32,725 nt of DNA, taken from Candidatus Pacearchaeota archaeon (GTDB lineage Archaea; Nanobdellota; Nanobdellia; Pacearchaeales; GW2011-AR1). Below are positions 9,787 to 18,614 of the stretch, piece by piece. The notes beneath the pieces are model-generated. The model was not told the DNA's origin and made no database searches. It saw nothing but the letters and a program-made list of their open reading frames with translations. Location of the stretch: assembly GCA_023132255.1 (NCBI GenBank), contig JAGLYK010000009.1, positions 1 through 32,725 of the forward strand. The letters are read 5' to 3'. Position 1 is the stretch's first letter, and each line of letters starts with the position of its first letter. A program made the translations under genes and the position numbers.

Positions 9787-9993
9787 ACAAAAAATCGTGG
9801 TCTCGCCGTTCAAACTCAAAAAATCTAGTATCTCATGCCTTCGCTATCGCTGACTACTTGATATAAATTTTTTGGTCTCACCACGTTCGACGAATATAAC
9901 GTGGCTTATGCGGAAACCTCATTGCACTTCAGTTTCCCAAATTTTCTTTCTGAAAACTTCTCATAATCCCAATGTTCAACTCAATTTTGCATT

Positions 9994-10260
9994 TCACAAC
10001 CCAAATGTCTTCTCAAATTCTTTAACCTGTGAATATTGCCTCAAAAAATCTTGGCCTTTTTTAGTTATCTTAATCAACGGCTTGTCAGAATCAGTATTTT
10101 CAATAAATTTTTTCTTGTAAAGTTCAGCAAGATACAACTTCATCTGGTTGTGAGAAAGATTCGCCCGATACATAATATGTGTTTTTTTAATCTCCCCCCC
10201 TCGCTCCTGAATAACTCTGAGTATGTCATAAATTATGTTTATTCTGGTTCTTCTTTCCAT
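9994..10260 (-). CDS. Archaeal winged-helix DNA-binding protein (HTH_45/ArnR1-like)
   Basis: IIYDILRVIQERGGEIKKTHIMYRANLSHNQMKLYLAELYKKKFIENTDSDKPLIKITKKGQDFL. Confidence 0.8.
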   Translation of the reverse strand: MERRTRINIIYDILRVIQERGGEIKKTHIMYRANLSHNQMKLYLAELYKKKFIENTDSDKPLIKITKKGQDFLRQYSQVKEFEKTFGL

Positions 10261-10927
10261 TTTTTGTAATCTTTATTATAAGAATCAACAGGGTTATATA
10301 ACTTGTCAATTGAATTATCTGGGCTGTAACATAAAAGTAACTCACTTTTGACAAAACAAACATGACCTGGCTTATTGCCAATAAAGACATAGCCAGAATA
10401 AATATCTGCGTGTTCGCGGATTTATTTTTTCTATAGACTTTAATATAATTTCTGGTTATCAACCCTAAAAATATCAATGCAGTCAGGTGATAAATGTAAT
10501 AAAAATTATGGCACATCACCGAAGCTATTATTATAAAATAACTAACAAGAACAAAATCTCCTGACAATTTTTTCAATGGAAGCCTGTAAATAATATACAA
10601 ACCAGATAATGTAAAAAGTCTTTCAAAGAAAAAACTAAGATAATAAATTATATCCACAGAACTGACAACCTGATAAGTTATAATCAGCCCCCCGATACTG
10701 CTTGTCAAAGTTGTGTCGTAGAATATTGCGAACTTTGTCAGAATTATAGAAAGTTCTGCAAGAGCAATCAAAAGAAATCCAATTCCTAAATATAATAATC
10801 TTTTATTTTTGTTTAGCTTGTAACTTTTAACTGAAAAAAGGAAAAATAAAAACAGAATAACAAAACTAAAAACATCAATAAGAACATCATGTCCGAGAAA
10901 CCAGTCAGGTGTAAACACAATCTTCAT
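10226..10927 (-). CDS. Multi-pass (about 7 TM) membrane protein
   Basis: Seven hydrophobic segments; 3' end overlaps the winged-helix gene by 35 nt. Confidence 0.75.
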   Translation of the reverse strand: MKIVFTPDWFLGHDVLIDVFSFVILFLFFLFSVKSYKLNKNKRLLYLGIGFLLIALAELSIILTKFAIFYDTTLTSSIGGLIITYQVVSSVDIIYYLSFFFERLFTLSGLYIIYRLPLKKLSGDFVLVSYFIIIASVMCHNFYYIYHLTALIFLGLITRNYIKVYRKNKSANTQIFILAMSLLAISQVMFVLSKVSYFYVTAQIIQLTSYITLLILIIKITKNGKKNQNKHNL

Positions 10928-11395
10928 ATTTTTATGAAGCGTTTTTATTTAAAAGTTTTGTGGAACTATGTTCTGGATTTGTGTTCTGGGCTTCTGTTTC
11001 ATAATTGATTTATAAGAGAACTTCTTAAGATTATTAAGTAAAATTAAATTTCATGTTTCCTAAAAAGAGGGGAGATTATAATCACCCCCCTTATAGGGGG
11101 CATAAACTTGGTGATGATAACTTATTCCTATGCAATTGACTTTCCGGGAAACTCACGACAGGAAATACTCTACGAACTTGGCTTGAATTATGAAGAAATA
11201 AATTTTATAATTAATTTACGGCAAAGAGAAGAACTTTTGGGGTTGAATGTTTAAGTTTTTTGTTGGTTTGATTTAGAATTCTGATTAAAAATAAAAACAG
11301 AAAATTGTCTGCCAAAAAAAGAAAGTGAGTTTTTTTAGAAAATAGATAGTCGGCTTCGCCGAAAATGTTTTAAACAAACATCTCTTTAATTTTTT

Positions 11396-11614
11396 ATGGA
11401 TAGCCCACTATTAGATTCAATAAAAAAACATTTTCCAAAATTCATCAAAAAGATGAAATGGTGGCTTATCTTCGGATTTTTATTTTCTGGATTAACTAGT
11501 TTAAGTAGTTCCGAAGGAGATTTTGTAATTTTTCTTTATACTTTTTTACCTTATCTTTTAGGTTTTTCTATTGCTTTAATAATTGTTTATTATTTTAAAT
11601 ATGGAAGTAAGTAG
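11396..11614 (+). CDS. Small membrane protein (72 aa)
   Basis: Two TM segments; directly upstream of 11617..12096. Confidence 0.55.
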   Translation: MDSPLLDSIKKHFPKFIKKMKWWLIFGFLFSGLTSLSSSEGDFVIFLYTFLPYLLGFSIALIIVYYFKYGSK

Positions 11615-11616
11615 AA

Positions 11617-12096
11617 ATGCCAAACTGGAAAACAAATTTTAATTCTTACCGTATGAATGTAGGAAGAAAAGCCGAAAATTTAATTAAAGAGATGATGGAA
11701 GAACTTGGTTTTATAGTTGTTCCTTTTGGTTATGAATATCTCACGCCCGAATTTGCAAATAGAAAAAAGTTATTACAAGGAAAAGCAGGAGAATTTATTA
11801 GGGGGCTACCAGATTTTTTAATTATTGATAAACAAACCAATTTTGCTTATTTTATAGAAGTTAAATATAGGAGGAATGGAGAAATTGACCCTGAAGATAT
11901 CGCAGAAATTCCTGAATCGTGGGTTATTCTAGTTGAACGAGGGGCGATTTCAATTGCTAAAGCAGATTATGTAATTAATAATGATTACCATGAAGATTGT
12001 TTTAATAATTTAGATGTAAATTATAGTCCATTCCGAAATAAAAATAGAAATACTTTCTTAAAATATGTAAGAAAAACAAAAGAATTATTTGATTGA
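11617..12096 (+). CDS. Putative PD-(D/E)XK nuclease
   Basis: GRKAENLIKEMMEELGF...GLPDFLIIDKQTNFAYFIEVKYRRNG: E, PD and EVK motifs. Confidence 0.6.
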   Translation: MPNWKTNFNSYRMNVGRKAENLIKEMMEELGFIVVPFGYEYLTPEFANRKKLLQGKAGEFIRGLPDFLIIDKQTNFAYFIEVKYRRNGEIDPEDIAEIPESWVILVERGAISIAKADYVINNDYHEDCFNNLDVNYSPFRNKNRNTFLKYVRKTKELFD

Positions 12097-12189
12097 AAAA
12101 TCTTCTTTTTTAGAAAAAAAAAGCGTTCTCAAATCCCCCTCCTATCCAACTCATTAGTTCGCCGACGCTTCGGCGGACTTGAACTTGAC

Positions 12190-12804
12190 TTAAACTCCAC
12201 GATAGTCAAGTTCATTATTAACAATCACAACAACCTGCGATGCAAAATAAACTTTTCCACCAACACTAACAGAAATTGCAATTTTCTTCAGTCTTTTCAA
12301 TTCCTTCTTTGGCAAACCTTCCTGGTCTCCTAAAATAAAAACACAATCTTTTGGAATTTCAGCTTTCCGAATATCTTCACCTTTTTTATCAAGAATAAAG
12401 ATGCCCTCTGTGTTTATATTTCCTCTCACAGAGGGTACACCCTTGGGTGCCAACTCCTCAACAACTTTCAAAAAACTTTTTTTCTCAACAAAACACCCTG
12501 GAAAAACCTCGTGCTTTTCACCTTCTTTATATTTGTACAAAATCTTTTTGATTAAAGTTCCAACATCTTTTTTTCTAATCACAGTGTTTTCTTTCACCTG
12601 AATCTCAATATGTTTTGGAGGGTCAGGCATTCCATAAAAAACAAAATGAAACTTCACATCTGTCCGAAAATCATGCGACAAAAACAAACCCTGAATCAAA
12701 CTATGAATCGCAATATCCATTCTTCCAGCCCTCATCAAACTATTCTGGCTAAGTGCTTTTCCAGAGGTAACTGCATCTTTTGAAAAATATATAAAATGTT
12801 TCAT
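12190..12804 (-). CDS. trmY: tRNA (pseudouridine(54)-N(1))-methyltransferase
   Basis: AGRMDIAIHSLIQGLFLSHDFRTDVKFHFVFYGMPDPP...VFILGDQEGLPKKE typical of TrmY. Confidence 0.88.
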   Translation of the reverse strand: MKHFIYFSKDAVTSGKALSQNSLMRAGRMDIAIHSLIQGLFLSHDFRTDVKFHFVFYGMPDPPKHIEIQVKENTVIRKKDVGTLIKKILYKYKEGEKHEVFPGCFVEKKSFLKVVEELAPKGVPSVRGNINTEGIFILDKKGEDIRKAEIPKDCVFILGDQEGLPKKELKRLKKIAISVSVGGKVYFASQVVVIVNNELDYRGV

Positions 12805-12942
12805 CTTAAAATAAAGAATACAAATCTTTTAAAACTGTTTGTTCTCCGCATTTTTAATTAAATTATGGGATGGGAATATTCTGCTCCCTTTTTCTTTTTT
12901 TATCACCGCAAATTATTTATACTCTTTTCTTCTTATATAAAT

Positions 12943-14181
12943 ATGAAAAAAACAATAATAGCATTGTGCGTGATTTTTACCTTAATGATTTCTGTTGGAC
13001 TTGTGGTTGCAGGAAAGCAAACTAAAACAGAGAATGGGGACACTTACAGACATTTGATAAAGTCAAATAATGGTATGCTTAAGATAATGTATGGTGTTCA
13101 ACATAATTTTGATAAAGGATTTACAACAGATTTAACTCCAGGGCAATTAAAAGTATTAGAGAGATTTGGCGTAGAAGTAGAAAAAGTTGAGTTATATCAA
13201 ATTTTAGGAAAGCCAGTTTGTGGCAATGGCATAATTGAAGGAGGAGAGAAATGTGGTGAACCAGAATTGCCTGGGTGTCCAGAAGGGTATGTGTGTGAGA
13301 ACTGTAAATGTGTTGAAGAAACAACACTACCAACAAGAACTTGTGAACCTTCTACACAGACACCTTGGGGAATAGAAAAAGTAAATGGTGGTTCTGGTGG
13401 AGCAGGAATTAATGTTGCAGTTTTAGATACTGGAGTTTACAAAGACCATTTAGATTTGGATGTAAAATTATGCAAAGACACAACAAAAAGAGGAATCAAG
13501 AATGGTTGTAGTGATGGCAATGGACACGGAACACATGTAGCAGGAACAATTGCTGCAAATGGTGGTGGTGATAGTTTAGGAATATTGGGAGTAGCACCAG
13601 AAGCAAATCTTTGGATGGTTAAAGTTTGTGGACCATCTGGTTGTTGGACAGATGACATTGCAGAAGCAATAATATATGTAACTAACCAAGGAGCACATAT
13701 AATTTCAATGAGTTTGGGTGGGGATACACAAAGTTCTCTGATTAAAGATGCAATTGATTATGCAACTGAGAATGGTGTTTTAGTTATTGCAGCAGCAGGA
13801 AATGATGGTCCAGCAGATGGCAGCATTGATTATCCAGGAGCAAATATAAAAGTTATAGCAGTTGGAGCAATTGATATTAATGAAGCAATCCCCTATTGGA
13901 GTTCAAGAGGAGTGAATGATGGTGATTACATTATAGAAGAAAGAGAAGTTGAATTTGGAGCGCCAGGAGTTAGTGTAGAATCAACATGGAAAAATGGTTG
14001 TTATAATACTATTGGCGGAACATCAATGGCAACACCACATGTAGCAGGAATGGCAGCAAGTTTATGGCAAGGTAGTGCAGATACAACAAGAATTTATTTA
14101 CAGAATTTAGCAAAGAACCATGACTTATATACAACAGGTGATGACACTGCAACAGGATTTGGACTGCCAATAGCACCATAA
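12943..14181 (+). CDS. Secreted subtilisin-like serine protease
   Basis: Signal peptide from ATG 12943; catalytic motifs AVLDTGVYKDH, GHGTHVAGTIAA, GGTSMATPHVAGMAA. Confidence 0.95.
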   Translation: MKKTIIALCVIFTLMISVGLVVAGKQTKTENGDTYRHLIKSNNGMLKIMYGVQHNFDKGFTTDLTPGQLKVLERFGVEVEKVELYQILGKPVCGNGIIEGGEKCGEPELPGCPEGYVCENCKCVEETTLPTRTCEPSTQTPWGIEKVNGGSGGAGINVAVLDTGVYKDHLDLDVKLCKDTTKRGIKNGCSDGNGHGTHVAGTIAANGGGDSLGILGVAPEANLWMVKVCGPSGCWTDDIAEAIIYVTNQGAHIISMSLGGDTQSSLIKDAIDYATENGVLVIAAAGNDGPADGSIDYPGANIKVIAVGAIDINEAIPYWSSRGVNDGDYIIEEREVEFGAPGVSVESTWKNGCYNTIGGTSMATPHVAGMAASLWQGSADTTRIYLQNLAKNHDLYTTGDDTATGFGLPIAP

Positions 14182-14210
14182 ATTTATTTTTTATTTTTCT
14201 TTTTTTATTT

Positions 14211-15188
14211 TTATGGTTGCATCACAAACTCAGATTTTGCAAAAATATGTTCTCCTAAAATTGTTTTGTAAATTCCCACAAATTTATTTTCGCAAAAAAC
14301 AATAATAATTTTGTCTTTTGCCCCTAGTAAAAATCTTCGTCGAAGATTTTTCGGGGTACGCCTGTGGTGCTCAATTTTAACATTTTTCACTAAATCTTTT
14401 TCATAAATTGGCTTGCCTGTAAAAATTTGTTGAAGTCTGTCTTTTTTTATTTCAACAATAGGGTGCAGTTCAGAAATAATTTCCCCAGGAATTATAATCT
14501 TTCTTAACAATTTATCCTCTTCTTTTTTGTATTCCTCAACTGCTCTTTCAAAATCATACAAATTTACACTTGGATATTTTGCATTATCTTCTAAAAAAAT
14601 TCCTGCTCTCACCCGACGAAGTTCCAACATATGCGCTCCAACTCCTAACTCCTTTCCCAAATCATCAATCAGCTTCCGAATATAAGTTCCTCCTTCAACT
14701 TCTGCTCTAAACAAAATATTTTTTTCAGATTTTTCAATTAATTCAAACTTCTTAATTTCTCTTTCTCTTTCCTGCCTTTTCACCCGCGATTTTACAGGAG
14801 GAGTTTGCAAAATCTTTCCAGTAAACTTTTCTTTAATTACTTTCTTAATTTTATCCAAGGAAACATCTTTATGAATTCTCATTATTCCAACATACTCTTT
14901 ATCTTCTCCTAAAAAATATCCTGTAAGTTTGCAAGCTCTATTCAACGCAACAGGTAAGACCCCTGTGACTTTTGGGTCAAGAGTTCCAAAATGAGAAGTT
15001 TTCCTCAACCCTAAACTTTTTCTCACAAAATCAGAAACATTAAACGATGTTGGACCACTTGGTTTATCAATATTTATAATTCCAAATTCCAAAAGTTCTT
15101 TGGTTGATTTATTCTTTTTTAAATCTGCCAGTGAAAATCTTGTATTTTCTCCAATTGTTTTTTTTGATTTTATTTTTTCTATGTCCAT
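14211..15188 (-). CDS. tRNA/rRNA pseudouridine synthase, archaeal Cbf5/TruB family with PUA domain
   Basis: GIINIDKPSGPTSFNVSDFVRK...SHFGTLDPKVTGVLPVALNRACKL; start set to ATG 15188 because the longer ORF overlaps glmS. Confidence 0.92.
   Translation of the reverse strand: MDIEKIKSKKTIGENTRFSLADLKKNKSTKELLEFGIINIDKPSGPTSFNVSDFVRKSLGLRKTSHFGTLDPKVTGVLPVALNRACKLTGYFLGEDKEYVGIMRIHKDVSLDKIKKVIKEKFTGKILQTPPVKSRVKRQEREREIKKFELIEKSEKNILFRAEVEGGTYIRKLIDDLGKELGVGAHMLELRRVRAGIFLEDNAKYPSVNLYDFERAVEEYKKEEDKLLRKIIIPGEIISELHPIVEIKKDRLQQIFTGKPIYEKDLVKNVKIEHHRRTPKNLRRRFLLGAKDKIIIVFCENKFVGIYKTILGEHIFAKSEFVMQP
14321..14369 (-). repeat. Palindromic in-frame element, copy 1 (inside the Cbf5/TruB PUA region)
   Basis: cccctagtaaaaatcttcgtcgaagatttttcggggtacgcctgtggtg; near-identical to 25671..25719. 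Confidence 0.85.
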
Positions 15189-15241
15189 TTTGTGTATTTT
15201 AGTTCCACAATATTTATAAATCTTTAAAGAATTTTCAAATA

Positions 15242-17020
15242 ATGTGCGGGATAATTGGTTACTGGAATAAAGAATTAGAAGCATTCCCAATACTTCTTGA
15301 ATCTCTAAAAAAATTAGAATATCGAGGTTATGATAGTTTTGGCTTTGCAACATCTTTTGAAAATAAGTTACTTACAGAGAGACAAGTGGGAAAAGTAAGT
15401 TCTGCAAAATGCCCTATCTTACCAGGAAAAATAGGAATTGGGCATACGAGATGGGCAACGCACGGAAAAGTTACAGAAAAAAACACACATCCCCACAGAG
15501 ATTGTTCAGGAAAAATAGCAGTTGTTCACAATGGAATAATTGAAAATTTTCAGGAATTAAAAAATTCTTTATTGAACAAAAATCATAACTTCTTGAGTGA
15601 AACAGATACAGAAGTAATTTCTCATTTAATTGAAGAAAAACTTGAACAGGGAATGAATCTTAAAGATGCAGTTATAGAAATTGGTTCTTTGTTAAAAGGA
15701 AGGAACTCTTTTGTTGTTTTAAACTCTGAGACTAAAGAAATAATTGCTTTCAGAAAAGGTTCACCTCTTATAGTCGGGATAACAAAAGAAAATGGAACGT
15801 CTGAAGTTTTTATTGCATCAGATATCCAAGCATTTTTAGATAAAACAAAAAAGGTAATGTATTTGGATGATAATCAGATTGTAATTATAAAAGAAAATCC
15901 GGAGTTTTATAATGTTAAGACAAAAGATAAAATAGAAAAGAGATTAATTAAGATTGCTTTAGATACGAAAGATGCTGAAAAAGGAGATTATTCTCATTAC
16001 ATGTTAAAAGAAATTATGGAGCAAAAAGAAACTTTGGCAAAGGCGATTAATCAAAATGATAAAGATCTTATGCATGTATCTCAAGAAATTAATAATGCAA
16101 GAGGTGTGTTTTTTGTTGGGTGTGGAACAGCTGCGAGGGTTTGCCACACAGCAGAATATATTTTTTCCAAAATCGCAGACAAGCATGTTAATTTTATTCC
16201 TGCTTCAGAGTTTGAAAACTACAAACACTTTTTGCTTCCGGAAACTTTAGTAATTGCAGTTTCACAAAGCGGAGAAACAGCAGATGTATTAGAAGCTTTA
16301 GAAATCGCAAAACAAAGAGGCTCTAAAATTATTTCAATAATTAACACCCAGAGTTCTTCAATAGACAAAATTTCTGATTACACTTTTTTAATAAAAGCCG
16401 GACCTGAAAAAGCAGTTGCCTCAACAAAAGCAACAACTTCTCAGATTGTTGTTTTAATTTTACTGGCTTATGCTTGCGCAGGAAAATTAAAAGAAGGAGA
16501 GAGATTTTTAATTGATGTTGCCGGAAAAGTAAACGATATGCTAAATCCCCGCTATGAGGAGCACATAAAAAAACTGGCAGAGATAATTTATCAAAGAGAA
16601 AATATTTTTATTATAGGAAGGGGTATAAATTATCCAATGGCTTTAGAATCTGCAATTAAGATTATGGAAGTGAGTTATATTCATGCACAGGGTTTTGCAG
16701 GAGGGGAATTAAAACACGGGCCAATTGCCTTAATAGAAAAAGCCACACCTGTTATAGTTTTAGTGGCAAACGACGACGTCAGACAGGAAATAATAAGCAA
16801 TGCAATAGAAGTAAAATCCCGGGGAGCTTATGTTATTGGTGTCTCCCCTGAAAACAACCCAATCTTTGATTATTGGATAAAAACCCCTGATGTAAACGGG
16901 GAAGCCTCATCAATAATTAATTTAGTCGCTGTTCAACTTCTGGCTTATTACCTGGGAATTTTAAGAGGACATGATGTTGATTATCCAAGGTCTTTAGCAA
17001 AATCAGTTACTGTTAAATAA
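15242..17020 (+). CDS. glmS: Glutamine--fructose-6-phosphate aminotransferase (isomerizing)
   Basis: MCGIIGYWN...LEYRGYDSFGFAT; GHTRWATHG; SIS domains with SQSGETADVLEAL and C-terminal DYPRSLAKSVTVK. Confidence 0.96.
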   Translation: MCGIIGYWNKELEAFPILLESLKKLEYRGYDSFGFATSFENKLLTERQVGKVSSAKCPILPGKIGIGHTRWATHGKVTEKNTHPHRDCSGKIAVVHNGIIENFQELKNSLLNKNHNFLSETDTEVISHLIEEKLEQGMNLKDAVIEIGSLLKGRNSFVVLNSETKEIIAFRKGSPLIVGITKENGTSEVFIASDIQAFLDKTKKVMYLDDNQIVIIKENPEFYNVKTKDKIEKRLIKIALDTKDAEKGDYSHYMLKEIMEQKETLAKAINQNDKDLMHVSQEINNARGVFFVGCGTAARVCHTAEYIFSKIADKHVNFIPASEFENYKHFLLPETLVIAVSQSGETADVLEALEIAKQRGSKIISIINTQSSSIDKISDYTFLIKAGPEKAVASTKATTSQIVVLILLAYACAGKLKEGERFLIDVAGKVNDMLNPRYEEHIKKLAEIIYQRENIFIIGRGINYPMALESAIKIMEVSYIHAQGFAGGELKHGPIALIEKATPVIVLVANDDVRQEIISNAIEVKSRGAYVIGVSPENNPIFDYWIKTPDVNGEASSIINLVAVQLLAYYLGILRGHDVDYPRSLAKSVTVK

Positions 17021-17728
17021 TTAAATTTCCCCTCTCAAATACTTTTTCCGTTTCTCTTCCTCAAACCTCTCAATTGCATAACGCAACATTGTCCTCGGCA
17101 TATTTTTATAATGCTGTCTCAAAAAATTTTCCTCAACTTCTAAATCCCGTTTTCCAATTTCTCTCAACATCCATCCAACAGCTTTATGAATCAAATCATG
17201 TGTGTCATTGAGCAATAATTCAGAAATTGCAAGCGCATCCTCAAACTTTTCTTTTTTAATAAATGTAAAAGTAGAAATTATTGCAATTCTTTTTTCCCAA
17301 AGATTTTCTGATTGAGCTAATTCATACAAAATATTTTTTCTTTTCTCAAATAAAAAATCCCCCACAATTTTTGGAGCACTCAAATCAACCAAATCCCAGT
17401 TATTTATATTCTGAGTATTTTTCAAATAAAAATTAAAAACATTCCCTTTATTTTCTTCATTAGATTTTTTATATTTGTCAGCCAAGATAAATAAAGCAAC
17501 TGACCTATAATCATGTATTTTACTATTTAATAATTCCTGAAGTTTGTATAAATTTAACCCAGAATATTTTTTTGCAATCTTTCTTTGCACAGGAATTTTT
17601 ATCCCAAGAAAAACATCCCCCTCACCTGTTTTAAAAAACTTTTGGAGAATTTCTGCTTGTTCAGGATTTGATGCATTTTGGAGTTCTTTAATTAAATTGC
17701 TTAACATAATTTTACTAGAATTGTTCAA
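17021..17728 (-). CDS. AlkD-family DNA alkylation repair (HEAT-repeat) protein
   Basis: GVFLGIKIP-like VFLGIKIPVQRKIAKKY, NWDLVDLSAPKIVG, HKAVGWMLREIGKRD, MPRTMLRYAIERF. Confidence 0.88.
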   Translation of the reverse strand: MNNSSKIMLSNLIKELQNASNPEQAEILQKFFKTGEGDVFLGIKIPVQRKIAKKYSGLNLYKLQELLNSKIHDYRSVALFILADKYKKSNEENKGNVFNFYLKNTQNINNWDLVDLSAPKIVGDFLFEKRKNILYELAQSENLWEKRIAIISTFTFIKKEKFEDALAISELLLNDTHDLIHKAVGWMLREIGKRDLEVEENFLRQHYKNMPRTMLRYAIERFEEEKRKKYLRGEI

Positions 17729-17751
17729 TATAAAAAGTTATTAGGTTTCTT

Positions 17752-18324
17752 TCATTTCTCCAGCGCCTTCCTAACTGGCTGAGTTTTCTGCTTTTTCATC
17801 CCGCCAACCTCGTGTTTTATTTGTTTCGCTGCAGCTTTTCCTCTTTGCTTTCCAGCCTCGGCAACTGCTGATGTTTTTTCTTTTTCTTCTTTCTTCTTCT
17901 CTTCATCTGGTTTTTCAACTTTAGCTTCACTAACTTTCTCTGCCTTCTCTTGCTTTTTCTTTTTCCCAACTTCTTCAGCAGCTTTGCTTAACTTTTCTTC
18001 CCTCAACTTCTTAAACTTTAATTTATCAGGATAATCTACAAGTTCAACTCTCACAACATCTCCCTGCTTCACAGCCTTAACTTTAATTTTCACAGGTGGC
18101 TTTTTAATTCCCCTAAACCACATCTGTTCATTTAAATATTTGTCAATTTTAATCTTGCTCAAGTCTCTGTCTCTAATTTTCATGTGTTTCATTAAAAACT
18201 CCTTAATTGTCTTAATTGCCTTCGGAGTTTTTTTGTAACAAGGAACAGCTCTGCCCTTTTTTCTAAGTGGAATAATATATTCTCTTTCTAATTTCTCTGT
18301 TTTAGTTTCTGTTTTTTTTGCCAT
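17752..18324 (-). CDS. rpl31e: Ribosomal protein eL31 with long Lys/Glu-rich C-terminal extension
   Basis: REYIIPLRKKGRAVPCYKKTPKAIKTIKEFLMKHMK...LNEQMWFRGIKKPPVKIKVKA; extension after about residue 105. Confidence 0.88.
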   Translation of the reverse strand: MAKKTETKTEKLEREYIIPLRKKGRAVPCYKKTPKAIKTIKEFLMKHMKIRDRDLSKIKIDKYLNEQMWFRGIKKPPVKIKVKAVKQGDVVRVELVDYPDKLKFKKLREEKLSKAAEEVGKKKKQEKAEKVSEAKVEKPDEEKKKEEKEKTSAVAEAGKQRGKAAAKQIKHEVGGMKKQKTQPVRKALEK

Positions 18325-18325
18325 T

Positions 18326-18613
18326 TTAAATTTCAATTAATTTATACTTTGGATTTAAATTGTTTACTATTTTTTCTATTTCACTTTCACTCCCAGAAAT
18401 AAATAAATTATCAACGATTAAATCTCCATTTTCTTTAATTTTATTTTCAAACATTAAAGCTGCACCATCTTCAAGATTATAAATTGCTAAAGATGACTTA
18501 TTTATTGGAGGAGTTCTAGCAAGGTAATCCATTTCTGCTCCAAGTTTACATAATTCTACTACTAATTTTACTTCACTTGTTTTATTTTCTAGCGAGTATT
18601 TTTTTGTTGCCAT
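18326..18613 (-). CDS. Small hypothetical protein in ribosomal protein cluster
   Basis: Located between eL39 and eL31; shares DNLFISGSESEIEKIV with VINGSETDLMKKLI of 18809..19075. Confidence 0.65.
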   Translation of the reverse strand: MATKKYSLENKTSEVKLVVELCKLGAEMDYLARTPPINKSSLAIYNLEDGAALMFENKIKENGDLIVDNLFISGSESEIEKIVNNLNPKYKLIEI

Positions 18614-18614
18614 T

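Noticed and set aside
9787-9910. tRNA candidate
   Set aside because: Has ggtctc/gttcg-like pieces but no consistent acceptor, D and T arms; kept only as a structured region.
9872-10120. 82-aa plus-strand ORF
   Set aside because: Antisense to the convincing winged-helix gene and low-complexity composition.
15189-15353. N-terminal extension of the Cbf5/TruB ORF
   Set aside because: Overlaps the well-supported glmS start; family start fits ATG 15188.
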